From NCBI RefSeq assembly GCF_030644205.1, contig NZ_CP128647.1:1488001-1552000 (forward strand): a DNA stretch of 64,000 bases, in the 5' to 3' direction. Each line of letters opens with the position of its first letter. Within the stretch, counting starts at the first letter, position 1. Position numbers and translations under genes: made by a program. This DNA is from Mogibacterium neglectum (GTDB lineage Bacteria; Bacillota; Clostridia; Peptostreptococcales; Anaerovoracaceae). A model generated the notes under the pieces. The model made no database searches and was not told where the DNA came from. It saw only the letters and a list, made by a program, of their open reading frames with translations. Shown piece after piece: positions 44,524 through 54,151 of the stretch.

Positions 44524-46176
44524 TTAAACGCCTTGAATAGCGTCCATAAACGCTGGTATGAGCTGTTTCTTTCTCGATAGCAACCCGTCTATCTTAAACC
44601 CTCCATCTGTCGGAACTGCCAATGGAAATGCACTCATTATCATCTCTCGGGCATGTTCCCCAGCATAAAGCATCTCTGACGAGGAATGTTTGATATCGGT
44701 AAGCAGAAAGAATACCATTGATACTTTGTTCTTGCCACACTCATGCTCCATGAGCGGAAGAAGCATCTCTTTTATATTGCTAAGCTCCCCTTCGTTCATC
44801 GAGCTTATCTGTCCAACACCGAAGCTTGAGCTTCCGAATGTGAACTTCTTATAATCCTGATAGAAAATCTCCTCTGCCGACTTATCCTTGAGATCCGAGC
44901 CTGCTTCGAACATCTCTGTGGCAAATGATTCTATGTCAATACCCGCAATTAACGCTAGTGCACCAGCAGCCATCTTATCCTGTGTCGTGCATGTCGGCGA
45001 CCTGAACATAAGTGTGTCAGAAACGATTGCCGCACAGAGTAGCCCTGCAATGTGCTTAGGTACATCGATGCCTCGCTCTATATACATCTGGTACAGAATT
45101 GTCGCCGTACAACCTACTGGCTGCAGGTTAAAGAATATCGGTTGAAGTGTCTGGATAGTCCCTAATCTGTGGTGGTCCACAATCTCAAGGATGTCCGCAT
45201 CATCGATATTATCCACTGCCTGTGATTTCTCATTATGGTCTACGAGAATGACTTGTTTCTTTCTGATATTTAGAAGATTACGCCTCGAAACTGTTCCGAT
45301 GTAGCGACCTTTGCTGTCTGTAACAGGGAACGCTCGATGCCTAGTAGCTCCCATCTCAGCCTTCACACTGTCCGTATAATCATCCAGTTTAAAGCCCTCG
45401 ATACCGTCTGATGTCATAAATGCTTCTAGAGGGACGCTCTTGTTGATTTCTCTTGAAACTGAGAACGTGTCTAAATCAGTTTCAATGATGACCGCCTTCT
45501 TATCCTTGGCAAGATCCGCGACTTCCTTAGAGGCTTTCGCACCAAGACATAGGATGATACATCCTGCACCTGCCTCAAGTGCCCCAATCTGATTTTCCTT
45601 GCGGTCAACAAGAATCACTAAATCATGCTCCTGAACTACGCCTTGCATCCTCTCGACCAGTGCCGCTCCTACAAGGACCTTTCCCTTTTCAAAATGGCGT
45701 TCTCCATCGCCGACTACAATCTGTCCGTCAATCGTAGTTGCAATATCGCTGAACCTAGGTGATGTGCTTGAGAGGAAAGCACTGCTCTCTGCATCCATGA
45801 ACGTACGTGCGATATCACCCTTTGTAATAAGTCCGATAACCTTATCTGACTCAGTTATCGGTTGGGTTACCGCCTCGCTTTTGCCCATGATGCTCCAAGC
45901 TTCCTTGATTGTCATCTCCTTAGGAACTCCAGGAGTATGCCTAATCTCCATATCCCTAACCTGAGTGGCGACATTGTCCACGTATTCAGGCACCTTAACA
46001 CCGAATCTCTGTAGCACAAACTCAGTCTCACCGTTAATTTCACCAGCACGGCGAGCGACATAATTATTGGTATTCGTAATTCGATTCTTAATCTCAGTGT
46101 AACCAATCGCTGAGCAAATAGAATCGGTGTCGGGATTCTTATGTCCAATTATTATTATCTTCTTATCGGATTCCAC
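44524..46176 (-). CDS. Putative manganese-dependent inorganic pyrophosphatase with CBS and DRTGG domains
   Basis: 550 aa from the GTG at 46176, which has CGGAGG 6 nt upstream; an ORF start at 46215 lacks one. DHH-type catalytic motifs GHKNPDTDSICSA at the N-terminus, LVDHNEKS near 315 and VDHHRLG near 334, split by two CBS domains and a DRTGG-like domain inserted at about 65-300. It hydrolyses pyrophosphate and is regulated by adenine nucleotides bound at the CBS pair, as in clostridial family II enzymes. Confidence 0.88.
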   Translation of the reverse strand: MESDKKIIIIGHKNPDTDSICSAIGYTEIKNRITNTNNYVARRAGEINGETEFVLQRFGVKVPEYVDNVATQVRDMEIRHTPGVPKEMTIKEAWSIMGKSEAVTQPITESDKVIGLITKGDIARTFMDAESSAFLSSTSPRFSDIATTIDGQIVVGDGERHFEKGKVLVGAALVERMQGVVQEHDLVILVDRKENQIGALEAGAGCIILCLGAKASKEVADLAKDKKAVIIETDLDTFSVSREINKSVPLEAFMTSDGIEGFKLDDYTDSVKAEMGATRHRAFPVTDSKGRYIGTVSRRNLLNIRKKQVILVDHNEKSQAVDNIDDADILEIVDHHRLGTIQTLQPIFFNLQPVGCTATILYQMYIERGIDVPKHIAGLLCAAIVSDTLMFRSPTCTTQDKMAAGALALIAGIDIESFATEMFEAGSDLKDKSAEEIFYQDYKKFTFGSSSFGVGQISSMNEGELSNIKEMLLPLMEHECGKNKVSMVFFLLTDIKHSSSEMLYAGEHAREMIMSAFPLAVPTDGGFKIDGLLSRKKQLIPAFMDAIQGV

Positions 46177-46285
46177 GAGCACCTCCGGATATCTTAAAAA
46201 TTGGGAACGCCACACTCGTAGGAGTGCGGCGAATCTTCGAATATAGCAGTTCGAAATGCTCCGATACCTGCATATGAAGGCATTA

Positions 46286-46762
46286 CTACTTAATTGTAAT
46301 AGTCTTGATTATCTGATCTTCGTTAGGTTTATCCATCATGTTGCGTGGAACAGAAACGATGCGGTCTGCTTCGTCCATGCCTTCTGTAACCTTGCCAAAG
46401 GCAGCATATTGTCCATCCAGATGCGGTGCATCCTCAACCATGATGAAGAACTGTGAGCCAGCTGAGTTAGGATTCATCGATCTAGCCATAGAGAGAACTC
46501 CTCTAGTGTGCTTGAGGTCATTCCTGAATCCGTTAGATGAGAACTCGCCTGGAATGCTGTATCCAGGACCACCCATACCAGTTCCATCTGGGCATCCACC
46601 CTGAATCATGAAGCCTGGAATAACTCTGTGGAAAATAAGGCCATCATAGAAGCCCTTCTCACAAAGTTCTATGAAATTTTCAACTGACTTAGGTGCGATA
46701 TCCTCGTAGAGCTCACCGCTCATTGTTGCACCATTTTCCATCTCAATTACGAAATGTTTCAT
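46286..46762 (-). CDS. Cyclophilin-type peptidyl-prolyl cis-trans isomerase
   Basis: 158 aa without a signal peptide. FHRVIPGFMIQGGCPDGTG near 45-63, GSQFFIMVEDAPHLDG near 108 and AAFGKVTEGMD near 126 carry the cyclosporin-site Arg, Phe and Met and the Gln/Phe active-site residues (Trp replaced). A cytoplasmic foldase. ATG follows AAGGAG. Confidence 0.92.
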   Translation of the reverse strand: MKHFVIEMENGATMSGELYEDIAPKSVENFIELCEKGFYDGLIFHRVIPGFMIQGGCPDGTGMGGPGYSIPGEFSSNGFRNDLKHTRGVLSMARSMNPNSAGSQFFIMVEDAPHLDGQYAAFGKVTEGMDEADRIVSVPRNMMDKPNEDQIIKTITIK

Positions 46763-46905
46763 CTATATCTCCTTCATTTTTGTACAAAAATCAAATGCTA
46801 ATTTGTTCAACTTTATTAATTTTACATCATGCGTATGTTCGCCGCAAGATACAATAAGCTTTATTTAAAAATAATCACTCTTTAGCTTTTTTCAGTACTT
46901 CTCAT

Positions 46906-47787
46906 CTAAAAAATGAGATTAATTAGGCCAAGTACGAAACCGATTAGCGCACCCAGATTAACGATAGTAGTGAGCTCCTTCGCCATCACCTCCATGACCA
47001 TGTCTTCAAGTTGCTCAACTTCCATATCCTCGATCTTCGACCTGACCATACCAGCGATATCCATTTTAGTTATAAGCTCTGGAACCACAGCTTTGATAGT
47101 CTTCCTATAAATATCTCTTACCTTCTCTCTCAGCTCCTCGTCGCTCACACCACTACCTGTTATAATATCGTAAACGTTATCGCCACGCAGCTTCTCCATA
47201 CTACGGCTAACCTCAGGTGCTAAGAATTTGTAACAGTGGTCATCTACATATCTTCCGATATTGTCTGAAATCGAATCAAGAATACCGTCTATCATCTCCG
47301 GATTTATGAACATACCAAGCATCGAACCGCCGAGTTGCTCGCCGATTATCTGACCGCCCTTCACCTTGATGATATCTGCAAAATTGATGTTCTTAATCGC
47401 ATCCACCATTCGAAGAGTGACCGCATAGTCGAGGTTTGTCGTAATCATCTCATATTCCTCTTCAGAGGACGAAATCGCTCTAAAACCACTATCTATATCT
47501 GATTTCAGCAACTTCATGATTCGTTCAGCTACAGCTGCTTCTGTATCTTCATTAAGTGCCTTGCTCTCGATATCTTCGCTCGTGACGAGATGATTCGATA
47601 TAACATCTCCTACAGCCTTTGCAAGCCTAGTCTTTCCCTTTGGAATAGCTCCAGGTGTCAGCGGCACCTTGTGACCGAAGATGTATTTCTCACGGCGCGG
47701 TCTGAACAGCATCTTGACCGCAATATAATTGGTACAATATCCTATAAGTGCTCCGATTAGCGGAGCAGCGATATATTTAAACATCAT
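46906..47787 (-). CDS. DUF445 family membrane protein
   Basis: 293 aa from the ATG at 47787 (GGAGG 5 nt upstream; an ATG containing that ribosome site at 47799 is rejected). Starts with a helix followed by GALIGYCTNYIAVKMLFRP, the DUF445 signature, and ends with a second helix (VNLGALIGFVLGLINLIF); the long middle is helical and cytoplasmic. Function unknown; Bacillus relatives are YheB-like. Confidence 0.8.
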   Translation of the reverse strand: MMFKYIAAPLIGALIGYCTNYIAVKMLFRPRREKYIFGHKVPLTPGAIPKGKTRLAKAVGDVISNHLVTSEDIESKALNEDTEAAVAERIMKLLKSDIDSGFRAISSSEEEYEMITTNLDYAVTLRMVDAIKNINFADIIKVKGGQIIGEQLGGSMLGMFINPEMIDGILDSISDNIGRYVDDHCYKFLAPEVSRSMEKLRGDNVYDIITGSGVSDEELREKVRDIYRKTIKAVVPELITKMDIAGMVRSKIEDMEVEQLEDMVMEVMAKELTTIVNLGALIGFVLGLINLIF

Positions 47788-47919
47788 TAAAACCTCCATT
47801 GCATACGAACGAAATTATATCACTAACTGGACGTAGTTTGCATAATAATGTAAGATATTTCAGTGATTTATTGCAATATATTTTAGTGATTTGACTTTGT
47901 AAGTTTCGGTATAAAGCAC

Positions 47920-47936
47920 GGGGGTTCGAGTCCCCT
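47920..47936 (+). tRNA. Isolated tRNA T-arm fragment (3' tRNA remnant)
   Basis: GGGGG-TTCGAGT-CCCCT is a complete T arm with the universal TTC and A; no acceptor partner, D arm or anticodon arm can be built upstream in 47850-47919, and no CCA follows. It is a partial tRNA, not a gene. It lies 8 bp before the tcdA start codon. Confidence 0.5.
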
Positions 47937-47944
47937 GCGAGTAT

Positions 47945-48700
47945 ATGATTAATCAATTTTCAAGAAGTGAATTAATATATGGAAAAGACGCAATCGAGAC
48001 CCTGAAAGGCTGCCGAGTTACGGTATTTGGCGTCGGCGGCGTCGGTGGTTACGTAGTGGAGGCGCTCGCTAGAGCTGGTGTGGGTGCTCTCGATATCATC
48101 GATAACGATGATGTCAGCCTGACAAATATAAATAGGCAGATAATCGCCACCCATGATACTATCGGCGAAAGCAAGGTAGCAGTGTGCGAGGAGCGAATTA
48201 AGCAGCTCAATCCCGACTGCGAGGTGCGAGGACGCCAAATGTTCTACTTGCCTGAAACTGCGGAGCATTTTGACTTCACCGAGTACGACTATGTTGTGGA
48301 TGCCGTCGACACTGTATCAGCAAAGCTCGACATCATCGAGAGATGTAAAGACATGAGAGTTCCGATAATTTCCTGCATGGGGTGTGGAAACCGTGTTGAC
48401 CCTACGAAGCTAGCCATTATGGACATCGCAAAGACATCTATGGATCCGCTTGCCAAGGTTATACGAAAAGGGCTCAAAGATAGGCAAATTAAAGGTGTAA
48501 AGGTTCTCTGCTCCACCGAGGAGCCTATCGTGCCAATCATCCCGGAGGGCGGAGAGGCTGAAGGCAAAGGAACTGCCGGCAGAGTGGCTCCTGGTTCAAC
48601 TCCATTTGTCCCTGCTGCTGCAGGGCTTGTAATAGCTAGTGAAGTCGTGAAGGATCTCACGGGCTTCGATTCACAAAAACGAACAAAAGGTGGACGCTAG
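47945..48700 (+). CDS. tcdA: tRNA threonylcarbamoyladenosine dehydratase (ThiF/E1-like)
   Basis: 251 aa. Nucleotide-binding GVGGVGGYVVEALARAGVG at 24-42 and MGCGNRVDP near 139 match TcdA (YgdL), which cyclises ct6A at position 37 of ANN-decoding tRNAs. The N-terminus MINQFSRSELIYGKDAI matches family starts, so the ATG is right, yet there is no ribosome site: the 25 bp before it are a tRNA T-arm remnant. The stop codon lies inside the terminator stem. Confidence 0.85.
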   Translation: MINQFSRSELIYGKDAIETLKGCRVTVFGVGGVGGYVVEALARAGVGALDIIDNDDVSLTNINRQIIATHDTIGESKVAVCEERIKQLNPDCEVRGRQMFYLPETAEHFDFTEYDYVVDAVDTVSAKLDIIERCKDMRVPIISCMGCGNRVDPTKLAIMDIAKTSMDPLAKVIRKGLKDRQIKGVKVLCSTEEPIVPIIPEGGEAEGKGTAGRVAPGSTPFVPAAAGLVIASEVVKDLTGFDSQKRTKGGR

Positions 48701-48713
48701 GTCCACCTTTTGT
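48683..48713. terminator. Bidirectional terminator overlapping the end of tcdA
   Basis: ACAAAAGGTGGAC (48683-48695) and GTCCACCTTTTGT (48701-48713), perfect 13-bp stem, 5-nt loop; the tcdA stop is in the loop region. On the minus strand TCGTTTTTGTG follows, ending the large surface-protein gene. Confidence 0.8.
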
Positions 48714-48766
48714 GTTGCAGTAATATCTTGTGTGTTGTGAGTGCTTATCCTATGTTTGCTCCTTGT

Positions 48767-51700
48767 TTATATGCTGTTTCTTCTACGTATAGCCAGAAGC
48801 GTACCAAGTGAAGCCACGGAAAGCATCATTAATAAAATAAATGGTGCTACCTCACTCTCGTCTCCGGTTCTTACTGGGCGAGACCCATAGCGAAGTTGCT
48901 TCGCTGCTATCTTACCTCTTGTTGGGATAATCTGAGCATTTGGATTGTCTTCAGATACACCAGTTTCTCTTATTGCAAGCTTAACCTTTACATCACCTTT
49001 GCCGGTGGCTATCAAAATGCTGTGGTTCCCTACAGAAAGTGAATCCAGATAGGATTTATTAAACCCTATTATGATACTACCTTCTCGCAGCGAATATGCA
49101 TCACCTTTTGAAATAGCTTTACCGTCTACCTTAATACTAATATTGCCTTTATCTGATGCAAAGTTAAGTCCGCGAATCCTGAGTTCCGCACCTTTTGACT
49201 TTCCTTTTATGTAGATAAGCGTATCGCCACTAATTTCAATTCCTGTGTCCTTGTTGACTGTTGGATCATTCAGGTCAAGCTTCACACTATCTTCAGCACC
49301 GGGGTCTGGCTTTGGAACTTTGCTTAGTGCATTTTTAATAGCTTCATGAATTCCGTCTGTGCTTACAGTGGCGCCGGATACCGCATCTATACCAACATCT
49401 TTGCTAAGCTTGCTATCAAGAACATCCTTTACCTTCTTACCCTTGTACTTTGACAGATTTTCGATAGCTCGTTTGAAATATCCACCGTTATGCTCTTCAT
49501 CGTCATTTGGATCATCTGTAATTGTACCATTATTTATAACATGAACAATTACACCATCCTTCACCCACACCTTTACTTTGATAGTATATGGTTCAATGTA
49601 GTGAGTTTTCTTTATTGCAAACTCGCCTTCATAAGCAGTCGCACCTTGTAATTCGTCAGTACTCGAGTCTAGTGCCTTAAGTGCAATAGAGAGTGTGTTT
49701 ATAAGGTGATCCAGCTTGGCGTCGCTAATATTGACGTAGAACAGATTTGTATCTGCATCTTTGTATGCAGCTTCTACATTTGCCCACTTCTCTGCGTCAA
49801 ATTCATCCTTTCTGGCATCAAGTGCCTCCTTCTCGTACATTAACCTGTTCAGTCTTGCACGATTCAGTACCCACTTAATTTCCTTTATGCTGCCATTTAC
49901 GCTTGCCTGCGATGCATTTTCATCTGCATATATTGACTTGCCTTCTTTAAGCGTCTCATCAAACAGTGGTTTAAACTTCTTAGTAAGTTTGTTGTTATCA
50001 ACCTTCTCAGCTCTTTCAATCTCAGCCTTGAGAGCAGCTTTTTCCGATTCACTTGCCTTTACTTTAGGATCGATTACAAAGCTCTTACCCTGATCGTCTG
50101 TAAGCCCGTTAAGATTCTTACCCCCAGGTGTATGAATAATTACCGGTACCGGATTTTTCTTACTTGGATTGTTTACGAATGCCTGGAACTCAATTTTCTT
50201 GAGTGATGCAGGCACATTTATCTCCTTGAATCCGTTATCTCCAAATGCCTGGCTCCCTATAAATTCTATTCCTTCCGGAAGGTTAATATCAGTGAGACTA
50301 TTGTCTGCAAACGCCAGACTCTCTATCTTTTTAAGCTTACTACCTTTAGCGAAGGTTACTTCAGTTAGTCCGCATTTTCTAAACGATGCATTCATCACTG
50401 TTTCAACTGATGCCGGAACCTCAAGCTTGCCGAGTTCACACATATAGAAGCACGCCTGATCAATATATTCGATTTTCTCGTTCCACTCTATCTCTTTTAC
50501 ATTGGACATCATGAATACACCCATTCCAAGTTTCTTGAGATCTCGTGGCATTTTTACCTTGCGAATATCATTGAATTGAAATGCATAGTCTCCAATTTCA
50601 GTCACTGTTTCAGGAAGCTTTATGCTCTCGATATCGTATCCGGCATTGAGATTTCTAAACGCATCTATGCCTATCTCTGTAACAGCTTCTCCTTTAGGTG
50701 TCTTATCCGGAACTACCAGATTCTTGTTTTTCTTGTTCTTGAGTATACCTTGTTCTGAGAACCCTGTTACTGCAGTTCCTTTGTATTCAAAATCACTTGT
50801 TTCCCACTTGCTGTAATTGATATGAGGCTCCTCACCGGGATTTTTAGGGTCAATCAAGTAATTCTCTGCATCTGCCAGTTTGTTTGGATTTGTTCCTGAC
50901 ACAGTACGAATAATCAACTTACCTTTGTACTTATCGGATCCATTATTAGTCGTAAATGCCTGTGCCCCAATCTTTTTCACAGAATCAGGGATTGTGATTT
51001 CCTCAAGTCTATTTTCAGAGAACGAGAGCCTATCAATGGACTTTAAGTTGTTTCCCTTAAATACCACTTTATTCAGCTTGTTTCCTCTCATCATAGAAGC
51101 AGGGATTGATTCAAGACTCGAAGGCACAACTAGGCTTGTGAATTCATTTCTGAAGAATGCAGCCATGCCTACATACTTGATGCTTTCCGGCAGAACCAGT
51201 TCTCCCCCGCATCCATTAAACGCAAATGCCATCCCGCCTATGTATACGTAGCCTTCAGGAATTTTCAGCGTATTAAGCCTCTTATCTCCATATGATGCTG
51301 TAAACGCTTTATCGGCAACCGCTTCGACTTTCTTGCCTTTTGTATCAACTGTAGGCAACACCAAATCTTTTTCTGATTTTAGCTTTTTAATTCCAATGTC
51401 AGAAAATCCTGTTACGGCGTATAATTCTACAATTCCACTATCTGCAGTCTTGAGCTTAATAGTACCGAAGGTGAAATCTTCTGCAGTCCACTTTGATTCG
51501 CCCGGCGCAGGTGACTCTGGCATTTTAGGATCAACAACATAATTACCTCTATTTACAATCTTGTTAGGGTTATTCTTTTCAGGCGTCCAGAGGATGACCT
51601 TGGATTTGCCTTTTTTAGGTACATTCTCTACCCCGGGATTGTCATCAAAAGCATCTGAATATATCCCATCAAGTCCATTTTCTTTGTTCTTTATGCTCTT

Positions 51701-53857
51701 AGGAATATTGACTTCTTTAAGCTTATTCCCGGCAAATGCCTTTCCGTAAATCCGCTTCACTCTGGAACCCAGCTCCACCTTTTCAAGCTTGTTGTTCATG
51801 AAGCTCTCCGGTCCAACGGTCTCACATATCTCCGGAAGCTTTAGCGATTTAAGGTTATTCCCTTTAAATGCTGCTTTTGATGCGTATTTGAAAGTGGTAG
51901 GAAGCGACAGTTCGCTTATAGCATTGTTCTCGAATGCAGAATCATTTGCATAAATCAGTCCTTCATGCAGAATGACTTTCTTCAGTCCACAGCCTTTAAA
52001 CGCATTATTCTGGACATGAGTATAGTTGCCGGGAATCTCAACGCTCTCCATCTTAAGCCCTTTAAATGCATCTTCATTTACCCACACAGGTGATGTTCCT
52101 TTTGCATCCTGCTTAGGTAGAACCACATTTTTAAGTGAGCTAAGCTTGGCTTTACCTTTTTCAGAAAGTCCCCTGACTGAGTATTCATATAGATAGAAAT
52201 CATCGTCCGGATTGCCGAGTTCATAATAGCCAAACTCAAAATCTTCGGCGCACCACTTATCATGTGTGTATTTGTCCTTTAGCTTTACCTCTATCGTCAC
52301 AGCTTTTTTAGGCATGGTAAATGTGTTGTCTTTCACAGTAACTGTGCTATACTCTCCACTCTTTACCTTAATGTACATAAGCTCTTTACTGCTATCTGTG
52401 ATATTGTAAGAGATTTTAATCGATTCACCTGCAGAAGCTTTACCTGCCGGGCTAGTTGTTACACTTACGCCGTTATCTGCTTTGATATTGATATCAAATG
52501 ACTCCTTAACTCTCAGGTATTTAATCTTAACATTGCTGTCAAATGCCTGAAAATCCAATTTTACAAGCCCTTTGTAATTATCTATCTCGACTTCACCCAG
52601 TGAATTTCCTCCAAATGCATTCATCCCAATTTCTTTAACAGAGTTAGGAATTAACAACGTCGAAATATCATTGTAACAAAATGCATTTTGCTCAATTGTT
52701 CGGAGCTTTGACGGAAGTGCTACGGACTTTAGCGCATTACCACCAAACGCACTATCCTCTATTTTAAGAAGATTATTTGGCAGCTTTACTGAGGTTAACT
52801 TTACAGTTGATGATAAATCGCGTTCCAGAAATGCATTTTTACCTATAACCTCAACATCCTTACCGTCTATCTGATTAGGAATGACCAAGTCGAGGTTCTT
52901 CGATAGCTTCGTTTTACCTGAATTCGATAAACCGGTAACCTTGCATACGTTCTTTTGAAGGCTTTTATCCCACACTGTCTCATGTACGAAATCCTCTGCC
53001 ACGTATCTATTAGGATTTGAAGCCTGCGGCACGATTTCATATTTGTCCGCATCACGAGGTTCGATTGTGAGTTTATTCGGATTTTTAACTAAAAGTCTAA
53101 GCTTTCCGTTAGAATTTGTGCTTATATTGTTTTCAAATGCATTGTAGTTAATCTTGACCAGCCCATCTGGGAGTACAACCTCATCAAGATAGTTGTTTGC
53201 AAATGTAAATCCTAATATTTCTTTTAGTTTCTCTGATAGTTTAAGCTTTTTTATCCTATTATTGCTAAATGCACCATATCCTATCTCGGTGATAGTATCC
53301 GGTAATGTCAGGTTGCTAATTTCGTTATTATAAAATGCTTGTGGTCCAATTTCCGTGATAGATGACGGGAAGCTAACTGTTTTAATAGCCAGATTCTTGA
53401 AAGCATTATCTCCAATGCGACTTACATAATTCCCATGTTTCGTCCTAATGCGAGGAAAAACCAGGGTTCCATTACTTGCCTTGAGCTTTTCCTTTCCAGA
53501 ATCCGTTAAGCCGTTAAAGTTCACTCCAGAAATATAGAAATCATCCTCGTTAAACTGCTGATTCCCGCGATCCGTAGCGCGTGTCTTGAGCTTCGCATTA
53601 TCTGCTTTATCTTCTGCGGCTTTGTTTTCAACCGCTTGGGAGGTTAAAGCGTTGTCCTGCAAATCTTGCTTGCCATCAGACAAATTTGAGACAGCTTTGC
53701 TATCCTGTTTTAACGCTTCGACATTCTCATGAATTACTGTTGTATCATTGCTATCAGCCGTCTGTCCAACCTCTGCAAAAGCCGAAGCCGGGCTGAAGCT
53801 TAGCATAAGCATTATCACAGTGAGGAATAAGCTGATTCTCTTCTTATAATCTCTCAT
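48767..53857 (-). CDS. Giant BspA-type leucine-rich-repeat surface protein with FMN-binding domain
   Basis: 1696 aa. Signal peptide (1-28, ending SAFAE), low-complexity acidic region, then five LRR_5 modules, each opened by a W/F-x-x-x-DF...VTG(F/L)S..G..KLK...LV(L/V)P segment (near 103, 283, 530, 790, 1005). A helical region near 1270-1390 leads to an FMN_bind domain (about 1405-1515) with DAVSGATVST; T1497 is the expected flavinylated residue. The C-terminus is a sortase-like tail PVRTGD, a hydrophobic helix and RRR, but not canonical LPxTG. Ribosome site AAAGGA. Likely a wall-anchored adhesin with electron-transfer capacity; the second role is inference. Confidence 0.85.
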   Translation of the reverse strand: MRDYKKRISLFLTVIMLMLSFSPASAFAEVGQTADSNDTTVIHENVEALKQDSKAVSNLSDGKQDLQDNALTSQAVENKAAEDKADNAKLKTRATDRGNQQFNEDDFYISGVNFNGLTDSGKEKLKASNGTLVFPRIRTKHGNYVSRIGDNAFKNLAIKTVSFPSSITEIGPQAFYNNEISNLTLPDTITEIGYGAFSNNRIKKLKLSEKLKEILGFTFANNYLDEVVLPDGLVKINYNAFENNISTNSNGKLRLLVKNPNKLTIEPRDADKYEIVPQASNPNRYVAEDFVHETVWDKSLQKNVCKVTGLSNSGKTKLSKNLDLVIPNQIDGKDVEVIGKNAFLERDLSSTVKLTSVKLPNNLLKIEDSAFGGNALKSVALPSKLRTIEQNAFCYNDISTLLIPNSVKEIGMNAFGGNSLGEVEIDNYKGLVKLDFQAFDSNVKIKYLRVKESFDINIKADNGVSVTTSPAGKASAGESIKISYNITDSSKELMYIKVKSGEYSTVTVKDNTFTMPKKAVTIEVKLKDKYTHDKWCAEDFEFGYYELGNPDDDFYLYEYSVRGLSEKGKAKLSSLKNVVLPKQDAKGTSPVWVNEDAFKGLKMESVEIPGNYTHVQNNAFKGCGLKKVILHEGLIYANDSAFENNAISELSLPTTFKYASKAAFKGNNLKSLKLPEICETVGPESFMNNKLEKVELGSRVKRIYGKAFAGNKLKEVNIPKSIKNKENGLDGIYSDAFDDNPGVENVPKKGKSKVILWTPEKNNPNKIVNRGNYVVDPKMPESPAPGESKWTAEDFTFGTIKLKTADSGIVELYAVTGFSDIGIKKLKSEKDLVLPTVDTKGKKVEAVADKAFTASYGDKRLNTLKIPEGYVYIGGMAFAFNGCGGELVLPESIKYVGMAAFFRNEFTSLVVPSSLESIPASMMRGNKLNKVVFKGNNLKSIDRLSFSENRLEEITIPDSVKKIGAQAFTTNNGSDKYKGKLIIRTVSGTNPNKLADAENYLIDPKNPGEEPHINYSKWETSDFEYKGTAVTGFSEQGILKNKKNKNLVVPDKTPKGEAVTEIGIDAFRNLNAGYDIESIKLPETVTEIGDYAFQFNDIRKVKMPRDLKKLGMGVFMMSNVKEIEWNEKIEYIDQACFYMCELGKLEVPASVETVMNASFRKCGLTEVTFAKGSKLKKIESLAFADNSLTDINLPEGIEFIGSQAFGDNGFKEINVPASLKKIEFQAFVNNPSKKNPVPVIIHTPGGKNLNGLTDDQGKSFVIDPKVKASESEKAALKAEIERAEKVDNNKLTKKFKPLFDETLKEGKSIYADENASQASVNGSIKEIKWVLNRARLNRLMYEKEALDARKDEFDAEKWANVEAAYKDADTNLFYVNISDAKLDHLINTLSIALKALDSSTDELQGATAYEGEFAIKKTHYIEPYTIKVKVWVKDGVIVHVINNGTITDDPNDDEEHNGGYFKRAIENLSKYKGKKVKDVLDSKLSKDVGIDAVSGATVSTDGIHEAIKNALSKVPKPDPGAEDSVKLDLNDPTVNKDTGIEISGDTLIYIKGKSKGAELRIRGLNFASDKGNISIKVDGKAISKGDAYSLREGSIIIGFNKSYLDSLSVGNHSILIATGKGDVKVKLAIRETGVSEDNPNAQIIPTRGKIAAKQLRYGSRPVRTGDESEVAPFILLMMLSVASLGTLLAIRRRNSI

Positions 53858-53995
53858 AACTTATCCTTTCTTAAATCAATGAGTACTGACTGTTCATAGC
53901 ACACAAGCGCACAAAATATAGGTTTGGTCATATACTATATCTGATGTCCGGTGTGCAGAAATACATGCTTAAACTTGAGTAGTAAAAGAAATATA

Positions 53996-54029
53996 GGTAT
54001 ATTAGTTAGATGCATCTAACTAATATACC
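53996..54029. promoter_or_regulatory. 34-bp perfect palindrome upstream of the LRR gene
   Basis: GGTATATTAGTTAGATG followed by its exact reverse complement, centred on TGCA, with no mismatch. It lies 139 bp before the LRR protein start and 123 bp after the mutM stop. It could be an operator or a cruciform; as a terminator for mutM it lacks a clear T tract. Confidence 0.6.
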
Positions 54030-54151
54030 GTTAGTCTACCATATTAGTGATTAATTTATCAAGTCATGCTTTACACATTTGCAATACAAAAGAGAGCATA
54101 TCACTATGTGTGTTCATCTCCCTTTAATTAATATCTGTTAAAACTCCGGCA

